63,976 bases of DNA, from positions 1-63,976 of the forward strand of contig NZ_FMBC01000029.1 of NCBI RefSeq assembly GCF_900094795.1, written 5' to 3'. This DNA is from Kosakonia oryziphila (GTDB taxonomy: Bacteria; Pseudomonadota; Gammaproteobacteria; Enterobacterales; Enterobacteriaceae). The notes under the pieces were generated by a model that searched no databases, was not told where the DNA came from, and was given only the letters and a program-made list of their open reading frames with translations. Shown piece after piece: positions 18,680-33,398 of this stretch (within the stretch, counting starts at the first letter, position 1; each line of letters starts with the position of its first letter). The translations under genes were made by a program, and so were the position numbers.

Positions 18680-20014
18680 TCAGGAAGGATTCGCGTCGGA
18701 AAACCAGCTACCGTTACGCCAGTGACGACGCCACAGCCAGGCAAGAGTAAGCCCGCGCAGGGCGAGAAAGACAGTCAGCGACAGCCATAAACCGTGATTG
18801 CCCAGCACAGGAACCGTCAGCAGTGTGGCAGCGAACCCGGCAGCGGCTATCGCCATACTGTTACGCATCTCCGTAGCACGTGTGGCGCCGACAAACATAC
18901 CATCCAGCAAGTAGCACCACACCCCCACCAGCGGCAGAATCACCTGCCAGAACAGGTAATGCCCGGCGAGCGTCTGCAGGGCAGGAAGCGAAGTCAGCAA
19001 GGCAATAATGTTGTTACCTGCCAGCGCATAAATCGCAGCAAAGAACAGCGCCACCAGCCCGGCCTGGCGGCACGCCGCTCTCCAGACGTCCATCAATTGG
19101 CTACCATCGCGTGCGCCGTAAGCCTGCCCGGAGTGCGCTTCGACCGCGTAAGCAAAACCATCTAGCGCATACGCTGTAAATGTGAGAAACATCATCAGCA
19201 CCGCGTTGGCAGCGACCGTCTCACCGCCGAGACGCGCGCCCAGCACGGTGATTGAGCCAAAGCAGAGCTGCAAAAGTAGCGAGCGCAGCATGATATCGCG
19301 GTTAAGTGCTAATAAGCGCCGCATACCGCCTCGCCAGGCATTTTTCAGCGTTGGCAAGGTGATACCGCGCACCACCAACACACGGCGCGCCATCAACAGG
19401 CCAAGGACGAAAGTCGCATACTCAGCCACAACGGTGGCGAGCGCTGCCCCTTGCACATTCATATGCAGGCCCATCACCAGCCACAGGTCGAGCATAATGT
19501 TGAGGAGATTCCCCACCACCAGCAGGATCACCGGAGCACGGGCATACTGCACGCCCAGCAACCAGCCGAGCAATACCAGATTTCCCAAAGATGCTGGCGC
19601 ACTCAGCCAACGGATACTGAGAAAGCGCCGCGCCTGCTCCAGCACAGCTTCGCTCCCGCCGGTAACGTGCAGCGCCAGATCGATGAGTGGCGTACGCAGC
19701 AGCATAATTAACACCCCTGCCGACAGTGCCAGTAAAAGCGGTTGTACTAACGCGCGCGCCAGTGCAGGTGAATTTTTCGCGCCATACGCCTGCGCCGTAA
19801 GACCGGTTGTGCTCATCCGCAAAAACAGCAGCAGCATAAACAAAAAGCTGGTTGCCGTCGCGCCGATCGCCACACCGCCGAGGTAAACAGGACTATCCAG
19901 GTGCCCAACCACAGCGGTATCCACCAGCCCCAGTAACGGAACAGTGATATTGGAGAAGATCATGGGCAGCGCAAGCCGCCACAGTGCTCTGTCAGTTGCG
20001 TTCAGCAACGGCAT
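18680..20014 (-). CDS. dinF: MATE-family efflux protein DinF
   Basis: A 444-residue cation-coupled multidrug/toxin exporter with twelve predicted membrane helices. The N-terminus LWRLALPMIFSNITVPLLGLVDTAVVGHL is the typical first MATE helix pair; the second half-repeat begins near residue 232 (RLLALNRDIMLRSLLLQ). It starts 77 bp after lexA and is co-transcribed with it, so it is SOS-induced (DinF, damage-inducible). It is slightly shorter than the E. coli protein at the N-terminus. Confidence 0.93.
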   Translation of the reverse strand: MPLLNATDRALWRLALPMIFSNITVPLLGLVDTAVVGHLDSPVYLGGVAIGATATSFLFMLLLFLRMSTTGLTAQAYGAKNSPALARALVQPLLLALSAGVLIMLLRTPLIDLALHVTGGSEAVLEQARRFLSIRWLSAPASLGNLVLLGWLLGVQYARAPVILLVVGNLLNIMLDLWLVMGLHMNVQGAALATVVAEYATFVLGLLMARRVLVVRGITLPTLKNAWRGGMRRLLALNRDIMLRSLLLQLCFGSITVLGARLGGETVAANAVLMMFLTFTAYALDGFAYAVEAHSGQAYGARDGSQLMDVWRAACRQAGLVALFFAAIYALAGNNIIALLTSLPALQTLAGHYLFWQVILPLVGVWCYLLDGMFVGATRATEMRNSMAIAAAGFAATLLTVPVLGNHGLWLSLTVFLALRGLTLAWLWRRHWRNGSWFSDANPS

Positions 20015-20091
20015 GGCAGTGTCGAATCAACGGGAGAAAAGCGTATTACGCAGCGCCACGTTGCTCTGTGCCGCTGCGAAAAGAACAGGCG

Positions 20092-20706
20092 TTATAGCCA
20101 TGTACCATTACGGATGACGCCAACCGCCAGCCCTTCAATGGTGAAGTTTTGATCGCGCAGATCGACGACGATCGGAGAAAACTCGCTGTTTTCCGGCAGC
20201 AGTTCGACCGTGTTACCCTGTTTTTTCAGACGCTTCACGGTAACTTCATCATCAATACGTGCGACGACCACCTGCCCGTTACGCACGTCCTGTGTTTTAT
20301 GCACTGCGAGCAGATCGCCGTCCATAATACCGATGTCTTTCATCGACATACCACTGACGCGCAGCAGGAAATCCGCGTGAGGTTTAAAGAGATCGGGATC
20401 GACCTGGTAGTGACCTTCGATATGCTGTTGCGCCAGCAGCGGTTCACCCGCAGCAACGCGACCAATCAGCGGTAAACCGATATCCTCTTCTTCTTCCAGC
20501 AGCAGACGCAGACCACGCGATGCGCCGGAGACGATTTCGATAACCCCTTTGCGCGCAAGCGCTTTCAGGTGTTCTTCAGCCGCATTTGGGGAACGGAACC
20601 CCAATTGCTGTGCGATTTCCGCACGCGTTGGTGGCATACCGGTTTGGGTGATACGATCACGGATAAGATCGAACACCTCTTGCTGCCTGGCCGTTAATGC
20701 TTTCAT
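20092..20706 (-). CDS. lexA: SOS repressor LexA
   Basis: The repressor of the SOS regulon; it self-cleaves when bound to RecA filaments. The winged-helix domain covers residues 1-70 ([40 protein letters not shown] in two parts). The Ala-Gly cleavage site is in [10 protein letters not shown] (residues 86/87), the catalytic Ser is in [11 protein letters not shown] (121) and the Lys in [14 protein letters not shown] (158). At 204 residues it is two longer than E. coli, in the linker [10 protein letters not shown]. Two LexA boxes in the promoter give autoregulation. Confidence 0.97.
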   Translation of the reverse strand: MKALTARQQEVFDLIRDRITQTGMPPTRAEIAQQLGFRSPNAAEEHLKALARKGVIEIVSGASRGLRLLLEEEEDIGLPLIGRVAAGEPLLAQQHIEGHYQVDPDLFKPHADFLLRVSGMSMKDIGIMDGDLLAVHKTQDVRNGQVVVARIDDEVTVKRLKKQGNTVELLPENSEFSPIVVDLRDQNFTIEGLAVGVIRNGTWL

Positions 20707-20712
20707 CCCGCC

Positions 20713-20753
20713 CCCTGGGTGTATATACAGTTATGCTGTGAGTATATACAGTC
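20713..20753 (-). promoter_or_regulatory. Two LexA boxes in the lexA promoter
   Basis: CTGTGAGTATATACAG (20736-20751) is a perfect CTGT-N8-ACAG, and CTGGGTGTATATACAG (20715-20730) is a near-perfect second box. The pair and spacing match the E. coli lexA operator as I remember it. They lie directly upstream of lexA and control lexA-dinF. Confidence 0.95.
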
Positions 20754-20814
20754 AAAGGCGATTTTGGAACCAAATTTAATCAAAAAACCAGGGCGTTATC
20801 GATTTTGGGAAGTG

Positions 20815-21183
20815 TTATCGAAAATGCGACCAGAGAAGTGACATCCAGATAAACAGCGCCAGCAGGATCGACATTAGCACTGCCGCCGATCCCATATCCT
20901 TCGCCCGACCGGAAAGTTCATGAAATTCGGAACCAATTCGGTCTACGACAGCTTCAATTGCACTATTCAGGATTTCAACAATCATTACTAGCGACACCGA
21001 GCTAATCAGCAATACCCGTGTGACCGTGTCAATGTCCAGCCAACAAGCAATAATGATAGCTAAAACAACGGCTACCAGCTCCTGACGGAACGCGGCTTCA
21101 TTGATCCATGCAGCGCGAACACCCTTCCATGAGTAACCTGCTGCTTTAATGATTCGGGTAATCCCGGTGGTATTATTGGCCAT
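20815..21183 (-). CDS. dgkA: Diacylglycerol kinase
   Basis: A small inner-membrane kinase that phosphorylates diacylglycerol released by membrane-derived oligosaccharide synthesis. It is 122 residues, as in E. coli, with three membrane helices (about 33-50, 57-75, 98-118). The family signature EILNSAIEAVVDRIGSEFHE carries the catalytic and metal-binding glutamates, and GYSWKGVRAAWINEAAFRQE is the amphipathic N-terminus. It is divergent from plsB and upstream of lexA. Confidence 0.97.
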   Translation of the reverse strand: MANNTTGITRIIKAAGYSWKGVRAAWINEAAFRQELVAVVLAIIIACWLDIDTVTRVLLISSVSLVMIVEILNSAIEAVVDRIGSEFHELSGRAKDMGSAAVLMSILLALFIWMSLLWSHFR

Positions 21184-21315
21184 GAAAAGAACCTTTTTGT
21201 GTAATAAACGTCAATGTCTACATCCGCGTACTGAGGTACAACAGAAATTACGTGCGCTTTCTGATATTCTTGCGGCGCAATGGCACTATTATTAACCAGA
21301 GGCTTTTCATCTTTT

Positions 21316-23739
21316 ATGTCCGGTTGGCCACGAATTTACTACAAATTACTGAACTTACCATTAAGTTTACTGGTAAAAAGTAAATCGATACCTGCAGAAC
21401 CCGCACAGGAACTGGGTCTCGATACTTCACGTCCTATTATGTACGTGCTGCCCTATAACTCGAAGGCAGATTTGATGACGTTGCGCGCTCAGTGTCTGGC
21501 GCACGAACTACCCGATCCCCTGGACCCCATAGAAATCGACGGCGTATTGTTGCCGCGTTTCGTGTTTATTCATGGCGGTCCGCGCGTGTTTACCTATTAC
21601 ACGCCGAAAGAAGAGTCCATCAAACTGTTCCACGACTACCTGGATTTACACCGCAGCCATCCGGATCTGGATGTGCAAATGGTGCCGGTATCGGTGATGT
21701 TTGGCCGCTCTCCTGGGCGGGAGAAAGGCGAGATTAATCCCCCACTGCGCATGCTGAATGGCATCCAGAAATTCTTCGCTATCTCCTGGCTTGGCCGCGA
21801 TAGCTTTGTGCGCTTCTCGCCGCCAGTCTCCCTGCGCCGTATGGCGACCGAGCACGGTACGGATAAAATTATCGCGCAGAAACTGGCGCGCGTGGCGCGT
21901 ATGCACTTCGCGCGGCAACGTCTGGCCGCCGTTGGGCCGCGTCTGCCGGCGCGTCAGGATCTGTTCAATAAGCTGCTCTCTTCTAAAGCGATAGCTCGTG
22001 CGGTCGAAGACGAAGCGCGCAGCAAAAAAATCTCTCACGACAAAGCGCAGCAAAACGCTATCTCGCTGATGGAAGAGATTGCCGCCAACTTCTCGTACGA
22101 GATGATCCGTCTGACCGACCGTATCCTCGGCTTTACCTGGAACCGTCTCTATCAGGGAATCAACGTACACAACGCCGAACGTGTGCGCCAGCTTGCGCAC
22201 GACGGCCACGAGATTGTCTATGTGCCCTGCCACCGCAGCCATATGGACTATCTGCTGCTCTCGTATGTGCTCTATCACCAGGGGCTGGTGCCGCCGCATA
22301 TTGCCGCGGGTATCAACCTGAATTTCTGGCCCGCCGGGCCGATTTTCCGCCGCTTGGGTGCCTTCTTTATTCGCCGTACTTTTAAAGGCAACAAACTCTA
22401 CTCCACCGTGTTCCGCGAATATCTGGGCGAACTTTTCAGCCGCGGTTATTCAGTCGAGTATTTCGTTGAGGGCGGTCGTTCACGTACCGGGCGTTTGCTG
22501 GATCCGAAAACCGGTACGCTGTCGATGACCATCCAGGCGATGCTGCGCGGCGGCACGCGCCCCATCACGCTGGTGCCGATTTATATCGGTTATGAGCATG
22601 TGATGGAGGTCGGTACCTATGCGAAAGAGCTGCGCGGCGCAACCAAAGAGAAAGAGAGCCTGGTGCAGATGGTGCGCGGGCTGAGCAAGCTGCGTAATCT
22701 GGGGCAAGGTTATGTGAACTTCGGTGAACCCATTCCACTGATGAACTACCTGAACCACCACGTTCCGGAGTGGCGCGAGTCTATCGATCCGATTGAAGCG
22801 ATTCGTCCGGCATGGCTGACGCCGACGGTGAATAATATCGCCGCCGATTTGATGGTTCGCATTAATAATGCTGGTGCGGCCAACGCCATGAACCTGTGCT
22901 GTACGGCGCTGCTGGCATCGCGCCAGCGTTCGTTGACGCGCGAGCAGTTAACCGAACAAATCAGTTGTTACCTCGAACTGATGCGCAATGTGCCTTACTC
23001 ACCGGACTCAACAACACCTGCCGCCAGCGCGGACGCGCTTATCGACCATGCGTTGCAGATGAATAAGTTTGAAGTCGAGAAAGACACCATCGGCGATATC
23101 ATTATTCTGCCGCGCGAGCAGGCGGTATTGATGACTTATTACCGCAACAACATCGCCCATATGCTGATGCTGCCGTCGCTGATGGCAGCGATCGTGACCC
23201 AACATCGTGCCATCTCCCGTAGTAATATTCTGCACCACGTTGAGCTGCTCTATCCGCTATTGAAAGCTGAGCTGTTCCTGCGCTGGGAAAAAGCAGAGCT
23301 GGCGGAAGTGCTGGAAAAGCTGACGCAAGAGCTGCTGCGCCAGGGCTTAATCACCGTCAAAGACGATCTCCTGAGCATCAACCCGGCCCACTCACGGACG
23401 TTGCAACTGCTGGCCGCTGGCGCACGCGAGACGTTACAGCGCTATGCCATCACCTTCTGGCTGCTTGGCAACACGCCGTCAATGAACCGCAGCACGCTGG
23501 AAAAAGAGAGCCGCACGCTGGCGCAACGTCTGTCAGTATTGCACGGTATTAACGCGCCGGAATTCTTCGACAAAGCGGTATTCAGCACGCTGGTGTTAAC
23601 GCTGCGTGACGAAGGGTATATCAGCGACAGCGGCGATGCAGACCCAACGCGAACGCTGGGCGTTTACCAGATGCTGGCAGACTTGATAACGTCGGATGTG
23701 CGTCTGACGATTGAAAGCGCGACGCAAGCGGAAGGGTAA
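21316..23739 (+). CDS. plsB: Glycerol-3-phosphate acyltransferase
   Basis: The membrane-bound enzyme that puts the first fatty acyl chain on glycerol-3-phosphate in phospholipid synthesis. ATG 21316 gives [19 protein letters not shown] and 807 residues, the E. coli length; the open frame extends 36 bp upstream. The catalytic HX4D box is in [15 protein letters not shown] (about residue 306), with [28 protein letters not shown] and [15 protein letters not shown] as further substrate-binding blocks. Confidence 0.97.
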   Translation: MSGWPRIYYKLLNLPLSLLVKSKSIPAEPAQELGLDTSRPIMYVLPYNSKADLMTLRAQCLAHELPDPLDPIEIDGVLLPRFVFIHGGPRVFTYYTPKEESIKLFHDYLDLHRSHPDLDVQMVPVSVMFGRSPGREKGEINPPLRMLNGIQKFFAISWLGRDSFVRFSPPVSLRRMATEHGTDKIIAQKLARVARMHFARQRLAAVGPRLPARQDLFNKLLSSKAIARAVEDEARSKKISHDKAQQNAISLMEEIAANFSYEMIRLTDRILGFTWNRLYQGINVHNAERVRQLAHDGHEIVYVPCHRSHMDYLLLSYVLYHQGLVPPHIAAGINLNFWPAGPIFRRLGAFFIRRTFKGNKLYSTVFREYLGELFSRGYSVEYFVEGGRSRTGRLLDPKTGTLSMTIQAMLRGGTRPITLVPIYIGYEHVMEVGTYAKELRGATKEKESLVQMVRGLSKLRNLGQGYVNFGEPIPLMNYLNHHVPEWRESIDPIEAIRPAWLTPTVNNIAADLMVRINNAGAANAMNLCCTALLASRQRSLTREQLTEQISCYLELMRNVPYSPDSTTPAASADALIDHALQMNKFEVEKDTIGDIIILPREQAVLMTYYRNNIAHMLMLPSLMAAIVTQHRAISRSNILHHVELLYPLLKAELFLRWEKAELAEVLEKLTQELLRQGLITVKDDLLSINPAHSRTLQLLAAGARETLQRYAITFWLLGNTPSMNRSTLEKESRTLAQRLSVLHGINAPEFFDKAVFSTLVLTLRDEGYISDSGDADPTRTLGVYQMLADLITSDVRLTIESATQAEG

Positions 23740-23751
23740 GCCGGGAAGTAT

Positions 23752-23838
23752 CCGCCGGATGTCGTTTGCGCTTAACCGGCCTGTGGGATGGAATAACCTC
23801 GCAGGCCGGATAACGTGCAGCCGCCATCCGGCAGTTTT
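23752..23838. repeat. REP pair (BIME) between plsB and ubiA
   Basis: Two REP-type palindromes in opposite orientation: GCCGGATGTCGTTTGCGCTT (from 23754) ending ACCGGCCTG, and CGCAGGCCGG (from 23800) ending CCGCCATCCGGCA. They fill the gap between convergent plsB and ubiA and probably act in 3' mRNA protection, DNA gyrase/IHF binding or termination, as BIMEs do elsewhere. Confidence 0.8.
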
Positions 23839-23843
23839 TAGAT

Positions 23844-24713
23844 TCAGCGCAGGTAACTAAAAGCCAGCCCTAAAAACAGCACCAGCCCCACATAATTGTT
23901 GTTCATAAACGCTTTAAAACAGGCGTCGCGTTCACGCCCCGCAATCAATATCTGTTGATAAACAAACAGCACGCCCGCCGCCAGTACCGCAGCGTAATAT
24001 GCCCAACCCAGACCATTCAGCCAGCCAATGGACACCATCAGTGCCAGCACGGCAACCTGCAAAATACCGATAATCAGCTTGTCGTAGCGACCAAACAAAA
24101 TCGCGGTCGACTTGATGCCAATCTTCACATCATCATCACGGTCAACCATGGCGTACTGGGTATCGTAGGCCACCGCCCACAGGATATTGGCGAAGAACAT
24201 GATCCAGCAGCTTAGTGGTACAGATTCGCTTACAGCGGCAAACGCCATCGGAATTGACCAACCAAACGCCGCGCCGAGCACCACCTGCGGCAGATGCGTA
24301 TAACGCTTCATAAATGGATAGACCCACGCCAGCGCCAGCGCCGCCACCGAAAGCAGGATGGTCATCATATTCAGCGTCAGTACCAGCGCAAAGGCCAGCA
24401 GCACCAGAACAACAAACAACATCCGAGCTTCATTTTCCGTGACCGCACCGCTGGGTAGTGGTCGGTTCGCCGTGCGTTTTACATGCCCGTCGAATTTGCG
24501 ATCCGCGTAATCATTCACCACGCAGCCCGCCGCGCGCATCAGCCAGACACCCGCAACAAATACCAGTAAGATCCACAACGGCGGCACACCAGGCGTTGCT
24601 ACCCATAAAGCCCACAATGTTGGCCACAACAGCAACAATGCGCCAATCGGTTTGTCCGTACGCATAAGCCTGTGAAAGGCTAACAACTTAGTCTGCGTGA
24701 GACTCCACTCCAT
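23844..24713 (-). CDS. ubiA: 4-hydroxybenzoate octaprenyltransferase
   Basis: An inner-membrane prenyltransferase that attaches the polyprenyl chain to 4-hydroxybenzoate in ubiquinone synthesis. Aspartate-rich motifs that bind magnesium-diphosphate are [17 protein letters not shown] (about residues 66-82) and [15 protein letters not shown] (about 190-204). About eight hydrophobic helices and 289 residues fit the family. It follows ubiC by 12 bp, so the two form the ubiCA operon. Confidence 0.96.
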   Translation of the reverse strand: MEWSLTQTKLLAFHRLMRTDKPIGALLLLWPTLWALWVATPGVPPLWILLVFVAGVWLMRAAGCVVNDYADRKFDGHVKRTANRPLPSGAVTENEARMLFVVLVLLAFALVLTLNMMTILLSVAALALAWVYPFMKRYTHLPQVVLGAAFGWSIPMAFAAVSESVPLSCWIMFFANILWAVAYDTQYAMVDRDDDVKIGIKSTAILFGRYDKLIIGILQVAVLALMVSIGWLNGLGWAYYAAVLAAGVLFVYQQILIAGRERDACFKAFMNNNYVGLVLFLGLAFSYLR

Positions 24714-24725
24714 TCTATTTTCCTC

Positions 24726-25223
24726 TTAGTACAGCGGCGACGCAGGCAAAAAAAGTTCTGTCAGCATCAAGGGTTTCCCCCCCAGACGCAGGCGGGAACG
24801 CCGTCCCCACAGCTGCTCGTGGCGGCCAATATCAATAAAATCACGCGTAAGCGTTGAAGAGGTAAAGAGATATCGCCCAAGCGGTGTATTGCCCAGCCGT
24901 TGCAGCGCCATTTCCGGGCCGCTCAGGGTCGATTCTGGCACGACAGTGCGCCCGGCAAGCCAGGGTTCACCATCTGCACAAAGGATAATCTCCCGCAACC
25001 AGTAACGTTCTTCTTCCGGTAAATGCGCGCGTTCGGGCGCAATCTCGTCCGCCGTGACAAAGCCTTCCTGAATCAATGTGACGCTGACTTTTTTACCTTG
25101 TTGCTCAAAACGTTTGGTCATGGAATCTTCCAGCAACAGCCAGTCCAGCAGTTGCGGTTCCAGTTCGGGTATTGCGTCTAGATAGCGCAGCGCACGCAAT
25201 TGCGTAAGCGCAGGGTGTGACAT
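24726..25223 (-). CDS. ubiC: Chorismate pyruvate-lyase
   Basis: A cytoplasmic enzyme that splits chorismate into 4-hydroxybenzoate and pyruvate, the first committed step of ubiquinone synthesis. It has 165 residues as in E. coli. [40 protein letters not shown] and TPLGRYLF are family blocks; the active-site arginine and glutamate are expected in RTVVPE and the C-terminal LMLTELFLP. It is the first gene of ubiCA. Confidence 0.95.
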   Translation of the reverse strand: MSHPALTQLRALRYLDAIPELEPQLLDWLLLEDSMTKRFEQQGKKVSVTLIQEGFVTADEIAPERAHLPEEERYWLREIILCADGEPWLAGRTVVPESTLSGPEMALQRLGNTPLGRYLFTSSTLTRDFIDIGRHEQLWGRRSRLRLGGKPLMLTELFLPASPLY

Positions 25224-25343
25224 GCCTTACTCTCCGGTACATAACGTAGCATTAGTGTATCGCAGAACAGGCAGGCTCGTGCGGGGAAACTTCAAACGGT
25301 TTTCATCAGCGCAACAGATGCGCAACAGCGCGCATCTGCGCCG

Positions 25344-25371
25344 GAAAAAGGGTGCGTCGGGCGACGCACCA
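25344..25371 (-). terminator. Terminator after malM
   Basis: On the minus strand GGTGCGTCG / CGACGCACC form a tight 9-bp stem followed by CTTTTTCC, about 33 bp beyond the malM stop. It ends the malK-lamB-malM operon. Confidence 0.85.
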
Positions 25372-25404
25372 GTTACTGCAAAATATCGGCAGTGCGGGGA
25401 TGGC

Positions 25405-26352
25405 TTACCCCTTGCCTTTTACACTACTGATAAAAGTGGCACGGGCGGTTTTCGATCCAAGACGTTCAGCTTCATCCAATAATTTCAATGCTTTATCAAC
25501 ATCACCTTTAGCAACAGCTTGTTTGATGGCTTGGTTAAAATAGCTCTCCGTATCGTTGAGCATTGGTTCTCTTTTCGCGGCTGGCGCAGGAGCAGCAGCC
25601 GGAGCCGCTACCGGCGCAGGTTGTGCGCTGTAGACCGGCGCCGCAGTGTTACCCACGGTGACCGGGCCAGGGCCAGAGGAACCAAACAGCGGGCCAACCA
25701 GCACGCTGGAACCGCTGCTGTTTTTCACTTTCAGGTTTACAACTCCGTCGGTAATATGGCGGGCAATAGGATCAGGAATATCAGGGATCGCATTACCTAC
25801 GCCTTTAGCGTAGGCTTTGGCCGGATCGAGCAGCGTGGTGGTTTTCTGCAAATCACTTTCGGTCGTGAATACAAGGATATAAAGCTTCTGCTGGCCCAAC
25901 GCAGGTGTCAGGCGCATAACCCCTTCCAGTCGGTCAGCATTTAACACCCCTGGCTCCTGGTAGGTAAAATAGCTACTGGGGAAATAAGCCGCAGGCGCCA
26001 TATTCTGATCAAATACCAGCACGTTTGGCGCAAAAACGCCTGTACTTTTATTGACATCACTAGAAAGCGTCAGTGTGAGCTCACCAATGTTGGCTGGCAC
26101 GCTAAACGCCGCAACAGGACCGGTTATGCCCGCAACATTCAGGTGCTGCCCACCTGTTGCAAGCCGAACCGTCTGGCTTTTAGACGTATCGACAGGAGTC
26201 CATGTGAGTTGCTGGAGTACAGAATTCGGAATTGACGGCGCTGCTGCAGTGTTCTGTGGGACGATATTCACATCAGCAAAGCTGATACCCGGAGCACCCG
26301 CCAGCAAACCCGCGGATAGACACAGGGCGATGAGACTATTTTTCATTTTCAT
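25405..26352 (-). CDS. malM: Maltose operon periplasmic protein MalM
   Basis: A periplasmic protein of unknown function encoded at the end of the malK operon. ATG 26352, preceded by AAGGTGATAAC, gives MKMKNSLIALCLSAGLLAGA, a signal peptide, and 315 residues. A Pro/Ala-rich linker (about residues 235-262) joins the beta-rich N-terminal domain to a C-terminal helical piece, NDTESYFNQAIKQAVAKGD and KALKLLDEAERLGS. The linker is longer than in E. coli MalM (306 residues). Confidence 0.93.
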   Translation of the reverse strand: MKMKNSLIALCLSAGLLAGAPGISFADVNIVPQNTAAAPSIPNSVLQQLTWTPVDTSKSQTVRLATGGQHLNVAGITGPVAAFSVPANIGELTLTLSSDVNKSTGVFAPNVLVFDQNMAPAAYFPSSYFTYQEPGVLNADRLEGVMRLTPALGQQKLYILVFTTESDLQKTTTLLDPAKAYAKGVGNAIPDIPDPIARHITDGVVNLKVKNSSGSSVLVGPLFGSSGPGPVTVGNTAAPVYSAQPAPVAAPAAAPAPAAKREPMLNDTESYFNQAIKQAVAKGDVDKALKLLDEAERLGSKTARATFISSVKGKG

Positions 26353-26415
26353 TGTTATCACCTTCAGGATGCAAAACAGCGGTGGCCAGGCAATAGCGCG
26401 CTGTTTATCAGGAGT

Positions 26416-26435
26416 AGAGGGGCTTACGCCCCTCT
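26416..26435. repeat. Stem-loop between lamB and malM
   Basis: GAGGGGC / GCCCCTC forms a perfect stem around TTAC, 29 bp after the lamB stop. Without a T run on the minus strand it is more likely a 3'-end protecting stem that lowers malM relative to lamB than a terminator. No REP sequence is present here. Confidence 0.6.
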
Positions 26436-26464
26436 TTTGGTCATTACGTCAGGTTAAGCGTGGA

Positions 26465-30558
<4,094 letters not shown>

Positions 30559-30567
30559 AAATGTGAA

Positions 30568-30595
30568 TGCCTTATCCCCGGAAAAGGATAAGGCA
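30568..30595 (+). repeat. Stem-loop just after malE
   Basis: TGCCTTATCC (30568-30577) pairs perfectly with GGATAAGGCA (30586-30595). It is not followed by a T run, so it should protect the malE 3' end rather than terminate, in keeping with the much higher level of MalE than MalF. Confidence 0.7.
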
Positions 30596-30600
30596 ATCTG

Positions 30601-30735
30601 GACAGTTGTATACACGGCATTATTCGCGCGGCATCGCGGCGGCAAGGTTGTATCCCCCAGTCGCTTACAAAAGTAAGTGGCTGGGGTGCGCAACCGCAGC
30701 CAACGAAGAGGCAGCGTGAAGAGTGCTGCGTAGAG
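30601..30735. repeat. Palindromic intergenic repeat (copy B) between malE and malF
   Basis: Core 30636-30712: GGCGGCAAGG, then CCCCCAGTCGCTTAC, AAAAGTAAGTGGCTGGGG and GCAGCCAACG. The middle forms a strong hairpin (CCCCCAGTCGCTTAC with GTAAGTGGCTGGGG). It shares layout and words with copies at 33216, 44878 and 63800. In E. coli this gap carries REP sequences that stabilise malE mRNA, so a different repeat seems to occupy the same position here. Confidence 0.7.
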
Positions 30736-30746
30736 AGGAAATCCCC

Positions 30747-32291
30747 ATGGATGTTGTAAAGAAGCGCCATTGGTGGCAAAGCCCACAGCTTGCCTGGACC
30801 GTCATTGCCCTGATCGGGCTGCTGGTGGCATACCTTGTCGTTATGATGTATGCCCAGGGGGAATACCTTTTCGCCATTACCACGCTCGTGCTCAGTTCGG
30901 CGGGCCTTTATATTTTCGCCAACCGTAAAACCTACGCCTGGCGCTATGTCTATCCGGGTATGGCCGGGATGGGGCTGTTCGTCCTGTTCCCGCTGATTTG
31001 TACGATCGCCATCGCCTTTACTAACTACAGCAGTACCAACCAGTTAACACAGGAACGCGCGCAGCAGGTGCTGCTCGATCGCTCCTTCCAGGCGGGAAAA
31101 GCATATAATTTCGGGCTTTATCCGGCGGGTGACGAGTGGCGGCTGGCGCTCACCGATGGCGACAGCGGTAAAAATTACGTTTCCGATGCCTTTAAACCCG
31201 GCGGCGAACAGCAACTGAAATTAAAAGAAGCGGACACATTGCCCGCTGGCGAGCGCGCCAACCTGCGCATCATTACGCAACATCGTCAGGCGTTAAACCA
31301 GCTAACCGCTATACTGCCGGATGAAAGCAAAGTGGTCATGAGCTCGCTGCGCCAGTTCTCCGGCACGCGCCCGCTCTACCAGCTCGCGCAGGATGGTACG
31401 CTGACCAACAATCAGAGCGGTGCTAAGTATCGGCCAAATAATGGCATCGGTTTCTACCAGGTGATTAATACTGACGGTAGCTGGGGCAGCGAAAAACTCA
31501 GCCCGGGCTATACAGTGACCATCGGCTGGGATAACTTCACCCGCGTCTTTACCGATGAAGGTATCCAGAAACCGTTTATCGAGATCTTTATCTGGACGGT
31601 GATCTTCTCCGTGCTGACCGTCGTACTTACCGTCGCCGTCGGCATGGTGCTGGCCTGCGTCGTACAGTGGGAGTCGCTGAAAGGCAAAGCGATTTACCGC
31701 GTGCTGCTGATTCTGCCTTACGCGGTGCCGTCGTTTATCTCGATCCTGATCTTCAAAGGGCTGTTTAACCAGAGCTTCGGTGAGATCAATATGATGCTGA
31801 GCGCGCTGTTCGGCATTAAACCGGCCTGGTTCAGCGATCCGACTACTGCCCGCACGATGATCGTGATCGTTAACACCTGGCTTGGCTATCCCTACATGAT
31901 GATCCTTTGCATGGGTCTGCTGAAAGCGATCCCGGACGATCTGTATGAAGCCTCGGCAATGGATGGCGCCGGACCGTTGCAGAACTTTTTCCGCATCACT
32001 TTCCCGCTGCTGATCAAACCGCTGACACCGCTGATGATCGCCAGCTTTGCCTTTAACTTTAATAACTTCGTGCTGATCCAGTTACTGACCAACGGCGGGC
32101 CGGATCGCATCGGCACCACCACCCCGGCGGGTTATACCGACCTGCTGGTGAGCTACACCTACCGCATCGCCTTTGAAGGCGGCGGCGGTCAGGACTTTGG
32201 GCTTGCAGCCGCTATTGCCACGCTGATTTTCCTGCTGGTAGGCGCGCTGGCTATCATCAACCTGAAAGCCACGCGCATGAAATTTGATTAA
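30747..32291 (+). CDS. malF: Maltose/maltodextrin ABC transporter permease MalF
   Basis: One of the two channel subunits of the maltose importer; it binds maltose within the membrane. ATG 30747 gives [12 protein letters not shown] and 514 residues, as in E. coli. It has eight membrane helices with the large periplasmic P2 domain (about residues 95-275) after helix 3. The EAA loop contacting MalK is [20 protein letters not shown] (about 401-420). AGAGGAAA serves as ribosome-binding site. It overlaps none of malG; the gap is 13 bp with AAGGAGGA. Confidence 0.97.
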   Translation: MDVVKKRHWWQSPQLAWTVIALIGLLVAYLVVMMYAQGEYLFAITTLVLSSAGLYIFANRKTYAWRYVYPGMAGMGLFVLFPLICTIAIAFTNYSSTNQLTQERAQQVLLDRSFQAGKAYNFGLYPAGDEWRLALTDGDSGKNYVSDAFKPGGEQQLKLKEADTLPAGERANLRIITQHRQALNQLTAILPDESKVVMSSLRQFSGTRPLYQLAQDGTLTNNQSGAKYRPNNGIGFYQVINTDGSWGSEKLSPGYTVTIGWDNFTRVFTDEGIQKPFIEIFIWTVIFSVLTVVLTVAVGMVLACVVQWESLKGKAIYRVLLILPYAVPSFISILIFKGLFNQSFGEINMMLSALFGIKPAWFSDPTTARTMIVIVNTWLGYPYMMILCMGLLKAIPDDLYEASAMDGAGPLQNFFRITFPLLIKPLTPLMIASFAFNFNNFVLIQLLTNGGPDRIGTTTPAGYTDLLVSYTYRIAFEGGGGQDFGLAAAIATLIFLLVGALAIINLKATRMKFD

Positions 32292-32304
32292 GGAGGACAA
32301 CATT

Positions 32305-33195
32305 ATGGCTATGGTGCAGGCAAAATCGCAGAAGCTGCGGCTGTTTATCACCCATGCGTTACTGCTGGTATTTATTGCCGCCATCATGTTCCCGCTGCTG
32401 ATGGTGGTCGCCATTTCGCTGCGTGAGGGTAACTTCGCCACCGGCAGTCTGATCCCGGATAACATCTCCTGGGAACACTGGCGGCTGGCGCTGGGCTTTA
32501 GTGTCGAGCACGCTGACGGACGCATCACTCCGCCGCCGTTCCCGGTGCTGTTGTGGCTGTGGAACTCGGTGAAAATCGCCGCCATCACTGCCGCGGGCAT
32601 TGTCGCGCTCTCCACCACCTGCGCATACGCATTTGCCCGTATGCGCTTTCCCGGTAAAGCGACGCTGCTGAAAGGGATGTTAATTTTCCAGATGTTCCCG
32701 GCGGTGTTGTCGCTGGTTGCGCTATATGCGTTGTTTGATCGTCTGGGACAGTACGTGCCGTTTATCGGTCTGAACACACACGGTGGGGTGATCTTTGCTT
32801 ACCTTGGCGGGATTGCGCTACATGTGTGGACGATCAAGGGCTATTTCGAAACCATCGATAGCTCGCTGGAAGAAGCCGCTGCGCTGGATGGGGCCACACC
32901 GTGGCAGGCGTTTCGCCTGGTGCTGTTGCCGCTGTCAGTGCCAATCCTGGCGGTAGTCTTTATTCTGTCGTTTATTGCGGCCATCACCGAAGTTCCGGTG
33001 GCGTCGCTGCTGCTGCGCGATGTCAACAGCTACACACTGGCGGTCGGCATGCAGCAATACCTCAACCCACAAAACTATCTGTGGGGCGATTTTGCCGCTG
33101 CGGCGGTGCTCTCCGCCATTCCTATTACACTGGTGTTCCTGCTGGCGCAGCGCTGGCTGGTAAACGGCCTGACCGCAGGCGGAGTAAAAGGTTAA
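32305..33195 (+). CDS. malG: Maltose/maltodextrin ABC transporter permease MalG
   Basis: The second channel subunit of MalFGK2, 296 residues with six membrane helices. ATG 32305 follows AAGGAGGACAAC and gives [20 protein letters not shown]. The EAA loop is [21 protein letters not shown] (about residues 190-210), and the C-terminus [11 protein letters not shown] reaches into the MalK dimer in the E. coli structure. It ends the malEFG operon. Confidence 0.97.
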   Translation: MAMVQAKSQKLRLFITHALLLVFIAAIMFPLLMVVAISLREGNFATGSLIPDNISWEHWRLALGFSVEHADGRITPPPFPVLLWLWNSVKIAAITAAGIVALSTTCAYAFARMRFPGKATLLKGMLIFQMFPAVLSLVALYALFDRLGQYVPFIGLNTHGGVIFAYLGGIALHVWTIKGYFETIDSSLEEAAALDGATPWQAFRLVLLPLSVPILAVVFILSFIAAITEVPVASLLLRDVNSYTLAVGMQQYLNPQNYLWGDFAAAAVLSAIPITLVFLLAQRWLVNGLTAGGVKG

Positions 33196-33215
33196 CTTTC
33201 ATCGTTGTTATTGTG

Positions 33216-33330
33216 CCCTAAGTATTTCGGGTTAGAGCAAGGCGGCGACTGCACGAATCCCCAGGAGCTTACTGAAGTAAGTGACTGGGGTGAGTAAAGG
33301 AAGCCAACACAGCTATCACCCGCAAGATGA
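33216..33330. repeat. Palindromic intergenic repeat (copy C) between malG and psiE
   Basis: Core 33239-33310: AAGGCGGCGACTGCACGAAT, CCCCAGGAGCTTACTG, AAGTAAGTGACTGGGG, then GAAGCCAACAC. CCCCAG-N2-CTTAC pairs with GTAAG-N2-CTGGGG. Outer arms CCTAAGTATTTCGGGT and ACCCGCAAGATGACGGG also look partly complementary. I recall many near-copies of this unit in enterobacterial genomes; it resembles the tyrT/RtT repeat, but the family name is tentative. Confidence 0.7.
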
Positions 33331-33373
33331 CGGGCGTTGCCACTGCACCCTCAACTTTACTTGTGAAGTCGTT

Positions 33374-33398
33374 GGCGGCCCAAAAGGCCGCCTTTTTT
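33374..33398 (+). terminator. Terminator after malG
   Basis: GGCGGCC (33374-33380) / GGCCGCC (33386-33392) followed by TTTTTTT, reaching the psiE stop codon. It ends malEFG and may serve psiE in the other direction. Confidence 0.88.
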
